A stretch of 29,266 bases of DNA from Anaerolineae bacterium (GCA_030612585.1 JAUWNP010000036.1:1-29266); one strand, 5' to 3'; numbered from the stretch's first letter, positions 8,507 through 16,840 are shown. The notes: generated by a model not told the origin, from the sequence alone. Numbers and translations: made by a program.

Positions 8507-8511
8507 GACGC

Positions 8512-8865
8512 TTACGCCTGCTCCCTAACGGCGCGCAACTGCGCCGTGGTGACCAATGAATTCAACCGCTCAACTTCAGCCTTCAGGACGCGCCGCCCCA
8601 GATCGGTGAGCGCGTACTCCTTGCGCTCCCGGTTCGAGGGGGTGGCGCCGGATTCGTTCACCCGCCGGATCCAACCCTGATTCAGCAGTCGCTTGATAGC
8701 GCCGTACAACGTACCGGTGCTCAGCAGAACGCGCCCCTCACTCAGGACTTGCACCTCTTTCATAATTGCATAGCCGTGCTTCGGCTCCTGGGTGAGACTC
8801 AACACGATGAAAAAAGTCGCCTCCCTGAGCGGTAGATTCGACTGAACGTCTGTGCAAGTTGTCAT
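8512..8865 (-). CDS. PadR-family transcriptional regulator
   Basis: The 117-residue product has the PadR winged helix: REATFFIVLSLTQEPKHGYA opening, then LLSTGTLYGAIKRLLNQGWI as recognition helix and wing, and KEYALTDLGRRVLKAEVERL leading into the C-terminal dimerisation helix. It is a short, subfamily-2-like PadR, which normally represses its own operon until a ligand binds. AGGAAG lies 6 bases before the ATG. It is the first gene of the operon with the membrane protein, and the promoter upstream carries a palindrome suited to self-regulation. Confidence 0.93.
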   Translation of the reverse strand: MTTCTDVQSNLPLREATFFIVLSLTQEPKHGYAIMKEVQVLSEGRVLLSTGTLYGAIKRLLNQGWIRRVNESGATPSNRERKEYALTDLGRRVLKAEVERLNSLVTTAQLRAVREQA

Positions 8866-8892
8866 AGGGCTTCCTTAATGCGTAGTTTAACG

Positions 8893-8913
8893 ATATGTCA
8901 TCTAACGTCATAT
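8893..8913. promoter_or_regulatory. Putative PadR operator
   Basis: An inverted repeat ATATG-N11-CATAT lies 27 bases upstream of the padR start and overlaps the -10 and likely start of transcription. PadR proteins bind short ATGT/ACAT-type dyads of about this spacing, so autorepression is the natural reading. Binding is inferred. Confidence 0.58.
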
Positions 8914-8938
8914 TACCATAATTCGTGGGAAAAGTCAA
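8910..8938 (-). promoter_or_regulatory. padR operon promoter
   Basis: On the minus strand TTGACT (8938-8933) and TAATAT (8915-8910) are separated by exactly 17 bases, each matching the sigma70 consensus at five of six positions. It is placed to transcribe padR and the membrane gene, and overlaps the ATATG dyad. Confidence 0.7.
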
Positions 8939-8947
8939 GGGTTTTCC

Positions 8948-9048
8948 TAAGGTGCAACGCACTTGGGCAGGTTCCTGAACATGACCTGCTACATCGATTT
9001 CAATCTCATCTCTGGCGCTTGCGCAGTCTACAAGTGCGTTGCACCTTA
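8948..9048. repeat. Dispersed inverted-repeat element
   Basis: A perfect 18-bp inverted repeat, TAAGGTGCAACGCACTTG at 8948-8965 and its complement at 9031-9048, encloses 65 bases with no convincing gene. It sits in the divergent gap between padR and the alcohol dehydrogenase. The arms and size suggest a small non-autonomous element. The remainder of 9049-9156 shows nothing I can support. Confidence 0.66.
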
Positions 9049-9156
9049 TTGGCTCTAAAGGGCCTTAGAGAGACTCAGAACTGCTACGATTCCGCGACTA
9101 TCCATCGGTTGCGCAAAACGGGAATGACAGATAGAATGGCGTCGGGAGGTAGTAAT

Positions 9157-9231
9157 ATGGATGGGTTGGGGGTAAAACGAATTGAGAAACCAGGTTTTTC
9201 AGAAAAAACCCGGTTTCTTGGGAGGCTATAA
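9157..9231 (+). CDS. Possible 24-codon leader ORF before adh
   Basis: GGAGG lies 7 bases before ATG 9157, and the frame runs 24 codons to TAA 9229-9231, four bases before the alcohol dehydrogenase start and overlapping its ribosome site region. The peptide includes KPGFSEKTRF, which is simply the translation of a hairpin repeat, so function is uncertain. Good ribosome site and placement make translational coupling possible. Confidence 0.3.
   Translation: MDGLGVKRIEKPGFSEKTRFLGRL
9186..9217. repeat. Hairpin repeat upstream of adh
   Basis: GAAACCAGGTTTTT pairs with AAAAACCCGGTTTC across a four-base loop, with one mismatch, forming a 14-bp stem. It ends just before the GGGAGG ribosome site of the downstream gene. 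It could act as an attenuator, but the sequence style is that of a dispersed repeat. Confidence 0.5.
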
Positions 9232-9235
9232 GTTC

Positions 9236-10414
9236 ATGCGTTTTGAGTTTGCCACTGCCACGCGTATCATCTTTGGAGCGGGCACCCTGGGCGAGATTGG
9301 GCCGTTGGCGGCGGAAATGGGGGGGCGGGCACTGGTGGTGACAGGCCGCACTGTCGCGCGTGGTGCGCCGCTGCTCGACGGACTGGCCGCGCAAGGGATA
9401 GACTGCGTCACTTTCTCCGTGGCCGGTGAGCCGACGACCGAGGTGGCCCGCCTGGGCACCCAACGCGCGCGGGAGGAGAACTGTGATTTGGTCATCGGGT
9501 TTGGCGGGGGGAGCGTGCTGGACACCGGCAAGGCCATCGCCGCCCTGCTGACCAACGGCGGTGATCCCCTCGACTACCTGGAGGTCATCGGCCGGGGGCG
9601 GCCACTCACCCAACCCTCGGCACCTTGCATCGCCATCCCGACGACGGCCGGCACGGGCGCTGAGGTGACGCGCAACGCGGTGCTGGCCTCGCCTGAGCAC
9701 CGGGTGAAGGTCAGCCTGCGCAGCCCGCTGATGCTGCCGCGCCTGGCGCTGGTGGATCCTGAACTCACGCACAGCATGCCACCGGAGGTCACGGCCAGCA
9801 CCGGCTTGGATGCGCTCACGCAGGTGATGGAACCGTACGTCTCGAAGCGGTCCAACCCGCTGACGGATGCGTTGTGCCGGGAGGGGATGCGGTGCGCTGC
9901 CCGTTCGCTGCGCCGGGCCTACGCTTGTGGTGAGCAGGGCCGAACCAAACAGGGCGACGATACGGCGGCTCGCGAGGACATGGCCCTGGCCAGTCTCTTC
10001 GGCGGGCTGGCCCTGGCCAACGCCAAACTGGGGGCGGTGCACGGCTTCGCCGGGCCGGTGGGGGGGATGTTCCCAGCGCCCCACGGCGCTGTGTGTGCGA
10101 GTCTCTTGCCCCACGCGATGACGGTCAACGTGCAAGCCTTACAGGAGCGGCTACCGGGGAGCGAGGCGCTGCACCGGTATGACGAGATCGCCTGTATCCT
10201 GACCGGGAGTGACAAGGCCACCGCCGGCGATGGCGTCGCCTGGGTGCAGGAACTGTGCCAGGCGTTACGGGTTCCCTCGCTGGCCTCTTACGGGGTGACG
10301 CCGGAGGATTTCCCGGTGCTGATCGAGAAAGGCTCTGTCTCCAGCAGTATGCAGGGTAACCCGATCAAACTCACCCCCGGCGAGATGCGGGAGATCCTGA
10401 CGCGGGCGCTGTAG
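9236..10414 (+). CDS. Iron-containing alcohol dehydrogenase
   Basis: The 392-residue protein is a group III (Fe-type) alcohol dehydrogenase, acting on NAD(P)H and an alcohol or aldehyde. The nucleotide-binding GFGGGSVLDTGKA is at residues 88-100 and IPTTAGTGAEVT at about 134-145. Of the four expected metal ligands, Asp192, His269 and His283 are present, but the second position (usually DALTH) is Gln196 (LDALTQ). The same Gln occurs in a known side branch of the family, so activity is not excluded, but the metal site is altered. GGGAGG is 11 bases before ATG 9236; an upstream TTG start would add residues encoded by the hairpin repeat. It is the only intact plus-strand gene in the window and has no functional partner nearby. 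Confidence 0.93.
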   Translation: MRFEFATATRIIFGAGTLGEIGPLAAEMGGRALVVTGRTVARGAPLLDGLAAQGIDCVTFSVAGEPTTEVARLGTQRAREENCDLVIGFGGGSVLDTGKAIAALLTNGGDPLDYLEVIGRGRPLTQPSAPCIAIPTTAGTGAEVTRNAVLASPEHRVKVSLRSPLMLPRLALVDPELTHSMPPEVTASTGLDALTQVMEPYVSKRSNPLTDALCREGMRCAARSLRRAYACGEQGRTKQGDDTAAREDMALASLFGGLALANAKLGAVHGFAGPVGGMFPAPHGAVCASLLPHAMTVNVQALQERLPGSEALHRYDEIACILTGSDKATAGDGVAWVQELCQALRVPSLASYGVTPEDFPVLIEKGSVSSSMQGNPIKLTPGEMREILTRAL

Positions 10415-10500
10415 GGATAGAACTTGGGGGAGGGCGCATTCAAACCTTGTGGTACAGGTCGGCAAGAGCCCGGACGTGAACGTTCGGACTGAAAGAGCGA

Positions 10501-10569
10501 AGCCCTAACGGGCTAAAATTCAGTCCCGAAGGGGCTTTGCTCTCTCAGCACGGGGATTTAGCCCCGTGC
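10501..10569. repeat. Hairpin repeats in convergent gap, terminator-like
   Basis: Two hairpins follow the alcohol dehydrogenase: AGCCC-TAAC-GGGCT (about 10501-10513) and the strong GCACGGGG-ATTTAG-CCCCGTGC (10548-10569). They lie between two convergent genes, where bidirectional termination would be useful. There is no clear T-tract and the sequences look like dispersed repeats, so the terminator role is a guess. Confidence 0.5.
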
Positions 10570-10671
10570 CGTACCCGTGCTCCCCCGACGATTATACGCG
10601 CCCCCCAGGGAAAGCGTCGCGGCTCAAGACTGTGGAGCCGTGCTGTGGGATAAGTTGGCAACTTGTCCTTC

Positions 10672-13326
10672 TCATCCCTGGTAGGTTGGCCGAATGCGCG
10701 CCCGTCGCAGCAGGTTGGCGTTGGCGATCACGGTCACGGAACTGGTGGCCATAGCGATCTCGGCCAGCACTGGATGCATCATCCCCAGAATGGCCAGGGG
10801 GATCATCACTACGTTGTAGAAGAAGGCCCAGAACAGCCCCTGTACCACCTTGTTGAACGTGGCGCGGGAGAGTTTCACCGCGCTGACCACGCCGGAGAGG
10901 TCGCCGCGTACCAGCGTGATGTCGGCGGCTTCGATGGCGATGTCGGTGCCGGTGCCGATGGCGATGCCCACATCGGCCTGGGTCAGCGCCGGGGCGTCGT
11001 TGATGCCGTCGCCGACCATGGCGACCAATCCGTCCGTCCCTTTCGACGATCTCAGGGCAAGTTCCGCCTGCAGCCGCTGGATCTCGGCCAGTTTGGCCTC
11101 TGGCAGCACCTCGGCCAGCACGCGCTCTATCCCCACCTGACGGGCGATGGCCGCGGCCGTGCGCTGGTTGTCGCCGGTAAGCATCACCGTCTCCAAGCCC
11201 AGTGTTGTCAATTCGCGGACGGCGGCAATGGCATCATCCTTGAGTGTGTCGGCCACAGCCAGCAGCCCCAGCAACTCCCCATCCACAGCGACCAGCATCG
11301 CCGTTTTGCCCTCGTCCTCCAGGCGGCGCATATCATCTTCCAACGCGGCTACGGCAATGGAGTGTTCCTCGAGCAATGTCCGGCTGCCCACCAACACGCT
11401 CCGTCCGTCAACAGTACCCCGCACGCCTTTGCCGCGTTGTGCCTCAAAGTCGCGCAATTCCCCCAACGCCAGCCCTTGCTCCTCCGCCCGGCGCACCACT
11501 GCCTGGCCCAGCGGATGCTCGCTTCCCACTTCCACCGATGCCGCCCAGCGCAGCAAATTGCGAGTGGCGAATTCCGTCCCCCCCTCTCCTTCTCTCTTTG
11601 TCCCCTTCGGCAAGCTCAGGGCAGGCTCCTTGTCCCCGTGTCTCCTTGTCTCCGTGTCTCCGTGTCGCTCCTCGTCTCTCGCAAGCACGTCCGTCACCTC
11701 GGGCTTGCCCTTGGTGAGGGTGCCCGTCTTGTCAAAGACCACCACCCGCACGTCCCGCATGGCCTGGATGGCCTCGCCGGAGCGGATGAGGATGCCGTTC
11801 TCGGCGCCGATGCCGCTGCCGACCATCAGCGCTGTGGGCGTGGCCAGCCCCAGCGCACAGGGGCAGGCGATGACCAGCACTGAGACGGTATTGATCAGCG
11901 CCAGCGTGAAACGGTTCAGGCTGGGGTCCACCCAGGGCAGGAAGCCGCTGGCCCACACGGTGACGGGGCGCAGTGTCTCGGGGAAGATGAACCAGGCCAG
12001 GAAGGTGAGCAGCGCGATGCCGACGACGATGGGCACGAAGACGGCCGTCACCCGGTCGGCGAAGGCCTGGATGGGCACCTTGGTGCCCTGGGCCTGCTCG
12101 ACCAGGCGCACCATCTGGGCCAGGAACGTATCCTTGCCCACGCGGGTGGCGCGTATTTTCAGCAGGCCATCCTGATTGACTGTGGCCCCGATCATTTCGT
12201 CGCCAGGGTGTTTGTTGACGGGCATGGATTCGCCCGTGGCCATGGATTCGTCCACGGTGCTCTCCCCTTCAACGACGATCCCATCAGTGGGGATCTTTTC
12301 GCCGGGGCGGACGACCATCACGTCGCCCACCTGCACCGCCTCAATGGGCAGTTCCCGCTCTGCGCCGTCCACCAGGATGCGGGCGGTCTTGGCTCCCAGT
12401 TCCAGTAGTTTGCGGATGGCCTGGGAGGCGCGCCCCTTGGCGCTTGCCTCCACGTAGCGGCCGGTCAGGTGGAAGGCCATGATCATAGCCGACACCCCAG
12501 CGTAGGTGGGGATAGGCGCGAAGAAGGTGGCGATGCCGGTGAGGAAAGAGGCCCCGGTGCCCAGCGCGATAAGCGCGTCCATGTTTGGCGCGCCATGGAT
12601 GGACGACTTGTAGGCCGCCACGTAGGTACGCCGGCCGACCCAGAAGAGCACCGGCGCGGCCAGGAGCAGCATACCTAATTTGAAGATGGTCGGGTTCGGC
12701 CAGGCCACTCCAAACAGCATCTCCGGCAGCATCCAGAGGATGAGGGGGCCGGTGAAGAGCCAGGCCAGGAGCATCCGCCGCCGGGCGTCCTGCATCTTGC
12801 GCACCTCGCGGGAGAGTTCCTCTTCCGCCTGCTCCTCTGCGCCCCGCCCTGAAGAGCCGGGGCTGGAAAGTTCCCCCAGCGCCGCTTCTTCAGGGCGGCG
12901 TAACACCTCGTAACCCGCCTCGGCCACGACGCGGCGGAAATCGGGCGGCCCGGTCACAGTGGGGATGTATTCCACGGTGGCTTTCTCGGTCGCCAGGTTG
13001 ACGTTGACATTCAGCACGCCGGGCGTCTTTGCCAGCGCTCCCTCGACGTGGGCCACGCAACTGGCGCAGGTCATTCCGCCGATAGGCAGGCTGTCGGTTT
13101 TGGTGAGCACGTCGTACCCTGTATCGCGCACAGCGCCGACCAGGCGGTCCAGGTGAACCAGTTTGGGATCGAAGATGACCGACGCCTGCTCTGTAGCCAG
13201 ATTGACGTTAGTGTCGCTCACCCCTTCCACACCCTTCAAGGCCCGTTCCACGTGGGCCACGCACGAAGCACAGGTCATGCCCTGCACGGGCAAAGCAATC
13301 CGTTTTGCTGTCTCCTCATTCCTCAT
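10672..13326 (-). CDS. copA: Copper-type P1B-1 ATPase with two HMA domains
   Basis: The 884-residue pump has two N-terminal metal-binding domains (GMTCASC, Cys19/22 and Cys87/90), the ion-path motif CPC (488-490), TGES at 364-367, phosphorylation site DKTGT (Asp532), the HP motif (604-605) and GDGINDAP in the hinge. CPC followed by ALGLATPTA is the Cu+-exporting P1B-1 signature, moving copper out of the cytoplasm at the cost of ATP. Two short dispersed repeats are inserted in frame: residues about 551-588, between the phosphorylation site and HP motif, and about 30 residues before the hinge motif. All catalytic motifs survive. The start codon and its GAGGA site are supplied by the last unit of a tandem repeat. 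It follows the second ATPase by 115 bases and is probably cotranscribed with it. Confidence 0.95.
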   Translation of the reverse strand: MRNEETAKRIALPVQGMTCASCVAHVERALKGVEGVSDTNVNLATEQASVIFDPKLVHLDRLVGAVRDTGYDVLTKTDSLPIGGMTCASCVAHVEGALAKTPGVLNVNVNLATEKATVEYIPTVTGPPDFRRVVAEAGYEVLRRPEEAALGELSSPGSSGRGAEEQAEEELSREVRKMQDARRRMLLAWLFTGPLILWMLPEMLFGVAWPNPTIFKLGMLLLAAPVLFWVGRRTYVAAYKSSIHGAPNMDALIALGTGASFLTGIATFFAPIPTYAGVSAMIMAFHLTGRYVEASAKGRASQAIRKLLELGAKTARILVDGAERELPIEAVQVGDVMVVRPGEKIPTDGIVVEGESTVDESMATGESMPVNKHPGDEMIGATVNQDGLLKIRATRVGKDTFLAQMVRLVEQAQGTKVPIQAFADRVTAVFVPIVVGIALLTFLAWFIFPETLRPVTVWASGFLPWVDPSLNRFTLALINTVSVLVIACPCALGLATPTALMVGSGIGAENGILIRSGEAIQAMRDVRVVVFDKTGTLTKGKPEVTDVLARDEERHGDTETRRHGDKEPALSLPKGTKREGEGGTEFATRNLLRWAASVEVGSEHPLGQAVVRRAEEQGLALGELRDFEAQRGKGVRGTVDGRSVLVGSRTLLEEHSIAVAALEDDMRRLEDEGKTAMLVAVDGELLGLLAVADTLKDDAIAAVRELTTLGLETVMLTGDNQRTAAAIARQVGIERVLAEVLPEAKLAEIQRLQAELALRSSKGTDGLVAMVGDGINDAPALTQADVGIAIGTGTDIAIEAADITLVRGDLSGVVSAVKLSRATFNKVVQGLFWAFFYNVVMIPLAILGMMHPVLAEIAMATSSVTVIANANLLRRARIRPTYQG
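11036..11064. repeat. Dispersed repeat inside copA (hinge side)
   Basis: The core TTTCGACGATCTCAGGGCAA encodes LRSSKGTD on the gene strand, a residue run that is not expected just before [12 protein letters not shown] in P1B ATPases. It resembles the repeat at 11601-11630 and is inserted in frame. Confidence 0.52.
11601..11672. repeat. Repeat cluster inserted in the copA nucleotide domain
   Basis: A CCTTCGGCAAGCTCAGGGCA core encodes ALSLPKG, and next to it a run of CTCCNTGTCTC-type units encodes the charged stretch [14 protein letters not shown]. Together they add about 38 residues that P1B ATPases do not normally carry, without breaking the frame. Confidence 0.66.
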
Positions 13327-13450
13327 TTGCTCATTCCTCGTCTGCTCATTCCTCGTCTACTCATTCCTCGTCTACTCATTCCTCGTCTACTCATTCCTCA
13401 TCTACTCATCTACTCATTTACTCATCCACTCATCCACTCATCTACTCACT
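13312..13450. repeat. Two-period tandem repeat between the ATPase genes
   Basis: Six tandem 15-bp units of the type TCCTCGTCTACTCAT are followed by about five 8-bp units of the type CTACTCAT, the 8-mer being the second half of the 15-mer. On the minus strand each 15-mer contains GAGGAATGAG, a potential ribosome site plus ATG. The run covers the stop codon of the upstream ATPase and the start codon of copA. Confidence 0.86.
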
Positions 13451-15664
13451 ACTTTCCTTCATCCGGCGCAACCGCATACCGTTCAGGATCACCGCCACGG
13501 ACGCGCCGACGTCGGCTGCAATCGCCATCCACAACGTGGCCAGGCCCGCCGCAGCCAGAGCGAATATGACCGCCTTGACCGCCAGCGCAAACAGGATGTT
13601 GGCCGTTACGACATCTTTCGTCCTGCGGCTGAGCCAGACGATGAACGGCAGTTGGGCCAGGTCGTCGCCCATCAGGACCACGTCGGCCGTCTCCATGGCC
13701 TGGGCCGATCCCGCGCCGCCCATGGCGATGCCCACGTCCGCCTGGGCCAGCGCCGGGGCGTCGTTGATGCCATCGCCGACCATCGCCACGACCTGGTACT
13801 GCTCTGCCAGCGCCGCGATGGCGGTCACTTTCTCCTCCGGCAACAGCCCGGCGCGCACCTCGTCAATCCCGACCTGGCGGGCGATTGCCTGTGCCACAAT
13901 CGGGTTGTCGCCGGTGAGCATCACGGTGTGGACGTCTGCGTGGACCTTCAGATCGGCGAGTGCCTTCTTGCTGCTGTCGCGTAGGGTATCTGCCACGGCG
14001 AACAGCGCACATACCTCGTCGTCATGTCTGACCATTATAACTGTCTTGCCCTGGGCCGCCAGCTCGTCGGCGCGCTGGCAAACGAACTCCGGGTGTGGAA
14101 AATACTCGTCAAAGTGGGCGTGACTGGCGACGGTGACCGAAACGTCGTTCACAATACCTTCCATTCCTCGCCCGCTCAACACAGCGACGGCCTGGGCCTG
14201 GGGCACTACTACTCCTCTGGCCTGCGCCTCCGCCAGCAACGCCCGGGCCAGCGGGTGGGACGACTGCGCCTCGACTGCAGCCGCGTGTTGCAGCCCGCAA
14301 TCCTCCGGGCACTGCCCACAGGTGCAAACGTCCACGACGTCGGTTATGACGGGACGCCCCTCGGTCAGGGTGCCGGTCTTGTCGAAGGCGAAGACCCTGA
14401 CCCGGCTCAAGGCCTCCAGGTAGCGCCCGCCCTTGATCAGTACCCCGCGTGAGGCACCGTTGGTCATAGCGCTCACCAGGCTGACCGGCGTGCTGATCAC
14501 CAGGGCGCAGGGACAGGCGATGACCAGCATCTGCAGCGCTCGCATCAGCCAGCCTTGTTCTCCCCAGAACATCTGCCCGAAGAGCAGCGGCGGGATGGCG
14601 GCCACGAGTACTGCCGTCGCGGCCACCGCTGGTGTGTAGACGCGGGCGAAGCGGTCAATGAAGCGCTGCACCGGCGCTTGCCGCGACTGGGCTTGCTGCA
14701 CCAGCGCGTGCATGCGGCTCAGCGTGTTGTCTGCCGCCAGGTGGGTCACCTCCACCTCCAGCGCGCCGGAGGTGTTGATGGTGCCGGCGAAGACTTCATC
14801 GCCAGGCTTTTTGTCCACCGGCACGCTCTCACCGGTGATAGGGGCCTGATCCACCGCGCTCTGCCCGGCGCGCACGATGCCGTCCACACTGACCCGGTCG
14901 CCGGGGCGCACCAGCACGCGGTCGGCGATGGTCAGTCGCTCCACCGGCACCTCCTGGGTCTCGCCTGTGGGCAGCATCTTGAGGGCCACCGGCGGCGCCA
15001 GGTCCAGCAGGCTATCAAGCGCGCCGCGCGCACGCTCTGTGGCGTACCCCTCCAGCGCCTCCCCCAACGAAAACAACACCACTACAATCGCCGCCTCGGC
15101 CCACTCGCCGATGAACGCTGCGCCCACGACGGCGATGACCATCAGCGTGTTGATGCCCAGGCTGCGGGAGAGCCACAATTCCTGGAAGGCGTGGCGCGCC
15201 ACCGGGATGCCCCCCACGACGATAGCGGCCGCAAAGAGGGCTGCCCCCCCCAGCCTCCCCAACGTTGGGGGGACTGCCCCCCCCAGCCCCCCCAACGTTG
15301 GGGGGGAGTATATTGCTGCCAGTGCCAGGCCAAGCAGCGTCAGCAGGCCAGCGACGGCAGCGAGCGTTGTCTCGCGCTTCGAAAAGACGAAGCGGACAAA
15401 GCCCAGGAGCGGCTTATTTTCCCGGTGGCGGTTGCTCTCCCCTTTGTCGGTGTCTTCAGTGACCAGCGTATAGCCCGCTGCCCCCACAGCCTTGGCGATC
15501 TGCTCCGTCGCCACATCTGGTTCCGCGAACGAAACGATCAGCGTGCCAATGGCGTGGTCAACCTGGCAATTGTCCACGCCCTCCACCCGGCTGACGGTCG
15601 CCCGGACTCTTGCGGCGCAGTCTATGCAGGTCAGTCCTGCGATCTTGAATGTCTTGGTTGGCAT
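13442..15664 (-). CDS. Zn/Cd/Pb-type P1B-2 ATPase
   Basis: From the preferred ATG at 15664 the product is 740 residues. It has one N-terminal HMA domain (LTCIDC, Cys13/16), the ion-path motif CPC followed by ALVISTPVS, DKTGTLT phosphorylation site, SSHPLA and [19 protein letters not shown] with ALVISTP is the P1B-2 signature for Zn2+, Cd2+ or Pb2+ efflux. A longer frame to 15751 exists, but its extra 29 residues are just the translation of a dispersed repeat. A second repeat is inserted in frame in the first membrane helices (15241-15306; PPTLGGLGG twice). The C-terminus ends inside the tandem repeat. It is upstream of copA on the same strand and 92 bases downstream of the dsrE-like gene. Confidence 0.93.
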   Translation of the reverse strand: MPTKTFKIAGLTCIDCAARVRATVSRVEGVDNCQVDHAIGTLIVSFAEPDVATEQIAKAVGAAGYTLVTEDTDKGESNRHRENKPLLGFVRFVFSKRETTLAAVAGLLTLLGLALAAIYSPPTLGGLGGAVPPTLGRLGGAALFAAAIVVGGIPVARHAFQELWLSRSLGINTLMVIAVVGAAFIGEWAEAAIVVVLFSLGEALEGYATERARGALDSLLDLAPPVALKMLPTGETQEVPVERLTIADRVLVRPGDRVSVDGIVRAGQSAVDQAPITGESVPVDKKPGDEVFAGTINTSGALEVEVTHLAADNTLSRMHALVQQAQSRQAPVQRFIDRFARVYTPAVAATAVLVAAIPPLLFGQMFWGEQGWLMRALQMLVIACPCALVISTPVSLVSAMTNGASRGVLIKGGRYLEALSRVRVFAFDKTGTLTEGRPVITDVVDVCTCGQCPEDCGLQHAAAVEAQSSHPLARALLAEAQARGVVVPQAQAVAVLSGRGMEGIVNDVSVTVASHAHFDEYFPHPEFVCQRADELAAQGKTVIMVRHDDEVCALFAVADTLRDSSKKALADLKVHADVHTVMLTGDNPIVAQAIARQVGIDEVRAGLLPEEKVTAIAALAEQYQVVAMVGDGINDAPALAQADVGIAMGGAGSAQAMETADVVLMGDDLAQLPFIVWLSRRTKDVVTANILFALAVKAVIFALAAAGLATLWMAIAADVGASVAVILNGMRLRRMKESSE
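15241..15306. repeat. Two-unit repeat inserted in P1B-2 ATPase gene
   Basis: Two near-identical ~32-bp units, each containing the palindrome CCCCAACGTTGGGG, encode PPTLGGLGG and PPTLGRLGG. They lie between predicted membrane helices near the N-terminus and add about 22 residues in frame. Confidence 0.75.
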
Positions 15665-15690
15665 TGGCGCTGGTATCCCTCGAGCCGACT

Positions 15691-15742
15691 GGTAGGTCGG
15701 ATTTGCTATCCGACCTATGGCGGTTAGCAAAACCGCCCTACT
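15691..15742. repeat. Twin-hairpin dispersed repeat
   Basis: Two adjacent palindromes, GGTCGGAT-TTGCT-ATCCGACC (15695-15715) and GGCGGTT-AGCAA-AACCGCC (15719-15737), are enclosed by TAGG/CCTA ends. It separates the dsrE-like gene from the P1B-2 ATPase and creates the false N-terminal extension of the latter. Confidence 0.7.
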
Positions 15743-15756
15743 ATATCCCAAAAGGT

Positions 15757-16176
15757 TCAGATGAAGAGCGTAGTCGTCGACTCGCGCGCTTCCTGGATGT
15801 ATGTTCCTATGGCCCCGTACTCGTCAATCAAGTCCTCGCGCAGATCCTGGCGGCTGATACCCATGATCTCCATCGTCATATCGCAGGCGATGATCTTGCC
15901 GCCCAGTTCCTTGAAATCGGCCATCAGTCTCTCCAATGGCGCTACGTTGGCTTTTTTCATGCGCCGCTTGATCATCCACTTGCCCAGGCCCAGCATGTGC
16001 ATCTTCGAAAGTGGCCCTTTCTCCAATCCGCCCTTCTGCAGCCGTTGCAGACCCCAGAATGTGAAGTAGATCGAGGCATCCATGCCCATCGCCAGCGCCC
16101 CGTTGCCGATGATCAGCGCGCTGTAGAGTTTATCCATGTCGCCGCTATGGACGATTATGGTTGTCTTATCTGTCAT
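15757..16176 (-). CDS. DsrE/DsrF-like small sulfur-handling protein
   Basis: The 139-residue protein belongs to the DsrE/DsrF/DsrH-like (DsrE2) superfamily. It opens with TTIIVHSGDMDKLYSALIIG, the first strand and helix of that fold, and carries one conserved Cys (Cys98, in KIIACDMTMEIMG) in the place where family members carry a persulfide. Proteins of this kind pass sulfur to or from TusA or rhodaneses in the cytoplasm. GGAGGTGAGCAA precedes the ATG. It is the last gene of the run behind the 19059-19087 promoter, with tusA upstream in the same direction, which supports a TusA-partner role. Confidence 0.9.
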   Translation of the reverse strand: MTDKTTIIVHSGDMDKLYSALIIGNGALAMGMDASIYFTFWGLQRLQKGGLEKGPLSKMHMLGLGKWMIKRRMKKANVAPLERLMADFKELGGKIIACDMTMEIMGISRQDLREDLIDEYGAIGTYIQEARESTTTLFI

Positions 16177-16267
16177 TTGCTCACCTCCGCCAAGGGGGGC
16201 TTGTGTAGCGCCTCAGCTGCCACACAAGAACCCCCTCGTTTGGAAAGGTTTTGTCCTCAGCGGTACC

Positions 16268-16456
16268 TCAGCAGCAGCAAGAGCCGCAGCCTGTGTGGGC
16301 CTTTTCGCTCTCGGCCTTCAGGTATTTCTCCGGCTCTTTTTCAAAGGCCACCTTACAGCCCGGAGCACAGAAGTAATAGGTCTCGCCCTTGTACTCTGTC
16401 TTGGCGGGGGCGGTCTTCGGATCCACCTCCATGCCACATACTACGTCCTTAGCCAT
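16268..16456 (-). CDS. YHS-domain protein with Cys-rich tail
   Basis: The 62-residue protein has the YHS metal-binding pattern: KDVVCGMEVD, then YKGETYYFCAPGCKVAFEK. These domains bind copper or other soft metals and are common beside P1B ATPases. The C-terminal tail ends in CGSCCC, giving five extra cysteines within seven residues. ATG at 16456 is preferred, 10 bases after AGGAG; a GTG two codons upstream is an alternative. It lies between a SHOCT protein and the DsrE-like protein. Confidence 0.88.
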   Translation of the reverse strand: MAKDVVCGMEVDPKTAPAKTEYKGETYYFCAPGCKVAFEKEPEKYLKAESEKAHTGCGSCCC

Positions 16457-16501
16457 TGTCACTCATCTCCTTTATTCTAAGTAGGTTCTAACGTATCTTA
16501 C

Positions 16502-16723
16502 TCATCGTCGAAGCCGGTTCCGAATCTCCTCAAACTCGGCTATGGTGATCTCCCCCTGGGCGAACCGCTCGTCCAGTACCTGGCGTGCCGTTGGCTGGCG
16601 CTGCTCGCTGGATGAGCGAGTGCCGGTCGTCTGGCGGAGCACCAGGACTGTGCCCCCGACGAGGGGGGCGAGCAGAGCGGACCAGAACAGGAGCATTCCA
16701 AAGAAACCAAATCCCATCATCAT
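16502..16723 (-). CDS. SHOCT-domain small membrane protein
   Basis: The 73-residue protein has one N-terminal membrane helix (about residues 4-28) and a C-terminal SHOCT motif, QVLDERFAQGEITIAEFEEI, which is a short oligomerisation domain. GGAGGTGAAAAA directly precedes the ATG. Its function is unknown. It sits between tusA and the YHS gene; single-helix SHOCT proteins are often found near metal ATPases and metal-stress genes. Confidence 0.86.
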   Translation of the reverse strand: MMMGFGFFGMLLFWSALLAPLVGGTVLVLRQTTGTRSSSEQRQPTARQVLDERFAQGEITIAEFEEIRNRLRR

Positions 16724-16803
16724 TTTTTCACCTCCTGGTTATTGTGTTTCTATCCTACCACAGCAGCCGCCTGGTGGCTAGAGAGATTTAGCCTGTCTCC
16801 ACC

Positions 16804-16819
16804 CCCGCCGTTCGGCGGG
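16804..16819. terminator. Weak hairpin downstream of tusA
   Basis: CCCGCCG-TT-CGGCGGG forms a 7-bp GC-only stem shortly after the tusA stop codon. No T-tract follows, so it may be an attenuating or mRNA-stabilising hairpin rather than a terminator. Confidence 0.33.
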
Positions 16820-16840
16820 TATCTGTTCACAGGGCTCCCT

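Noticed and set aside
10663..11883. 406-codon plus-strand open frame opposite copA
   Set aside because: Antisense shadow of a conserved P1B ATPase; includes translated repeats only.
13312..13450. CRISPR array
   Set aside because: The units are contiguous with no unique spacers, and no cas gene is present.
15665..15751. 29-residue N-terminal extension of the P1B-2 ATPase
   Set aside because: It is encoded by a dispersed twin-hairpin repeat; MPTKTFKIAG is the natural start.
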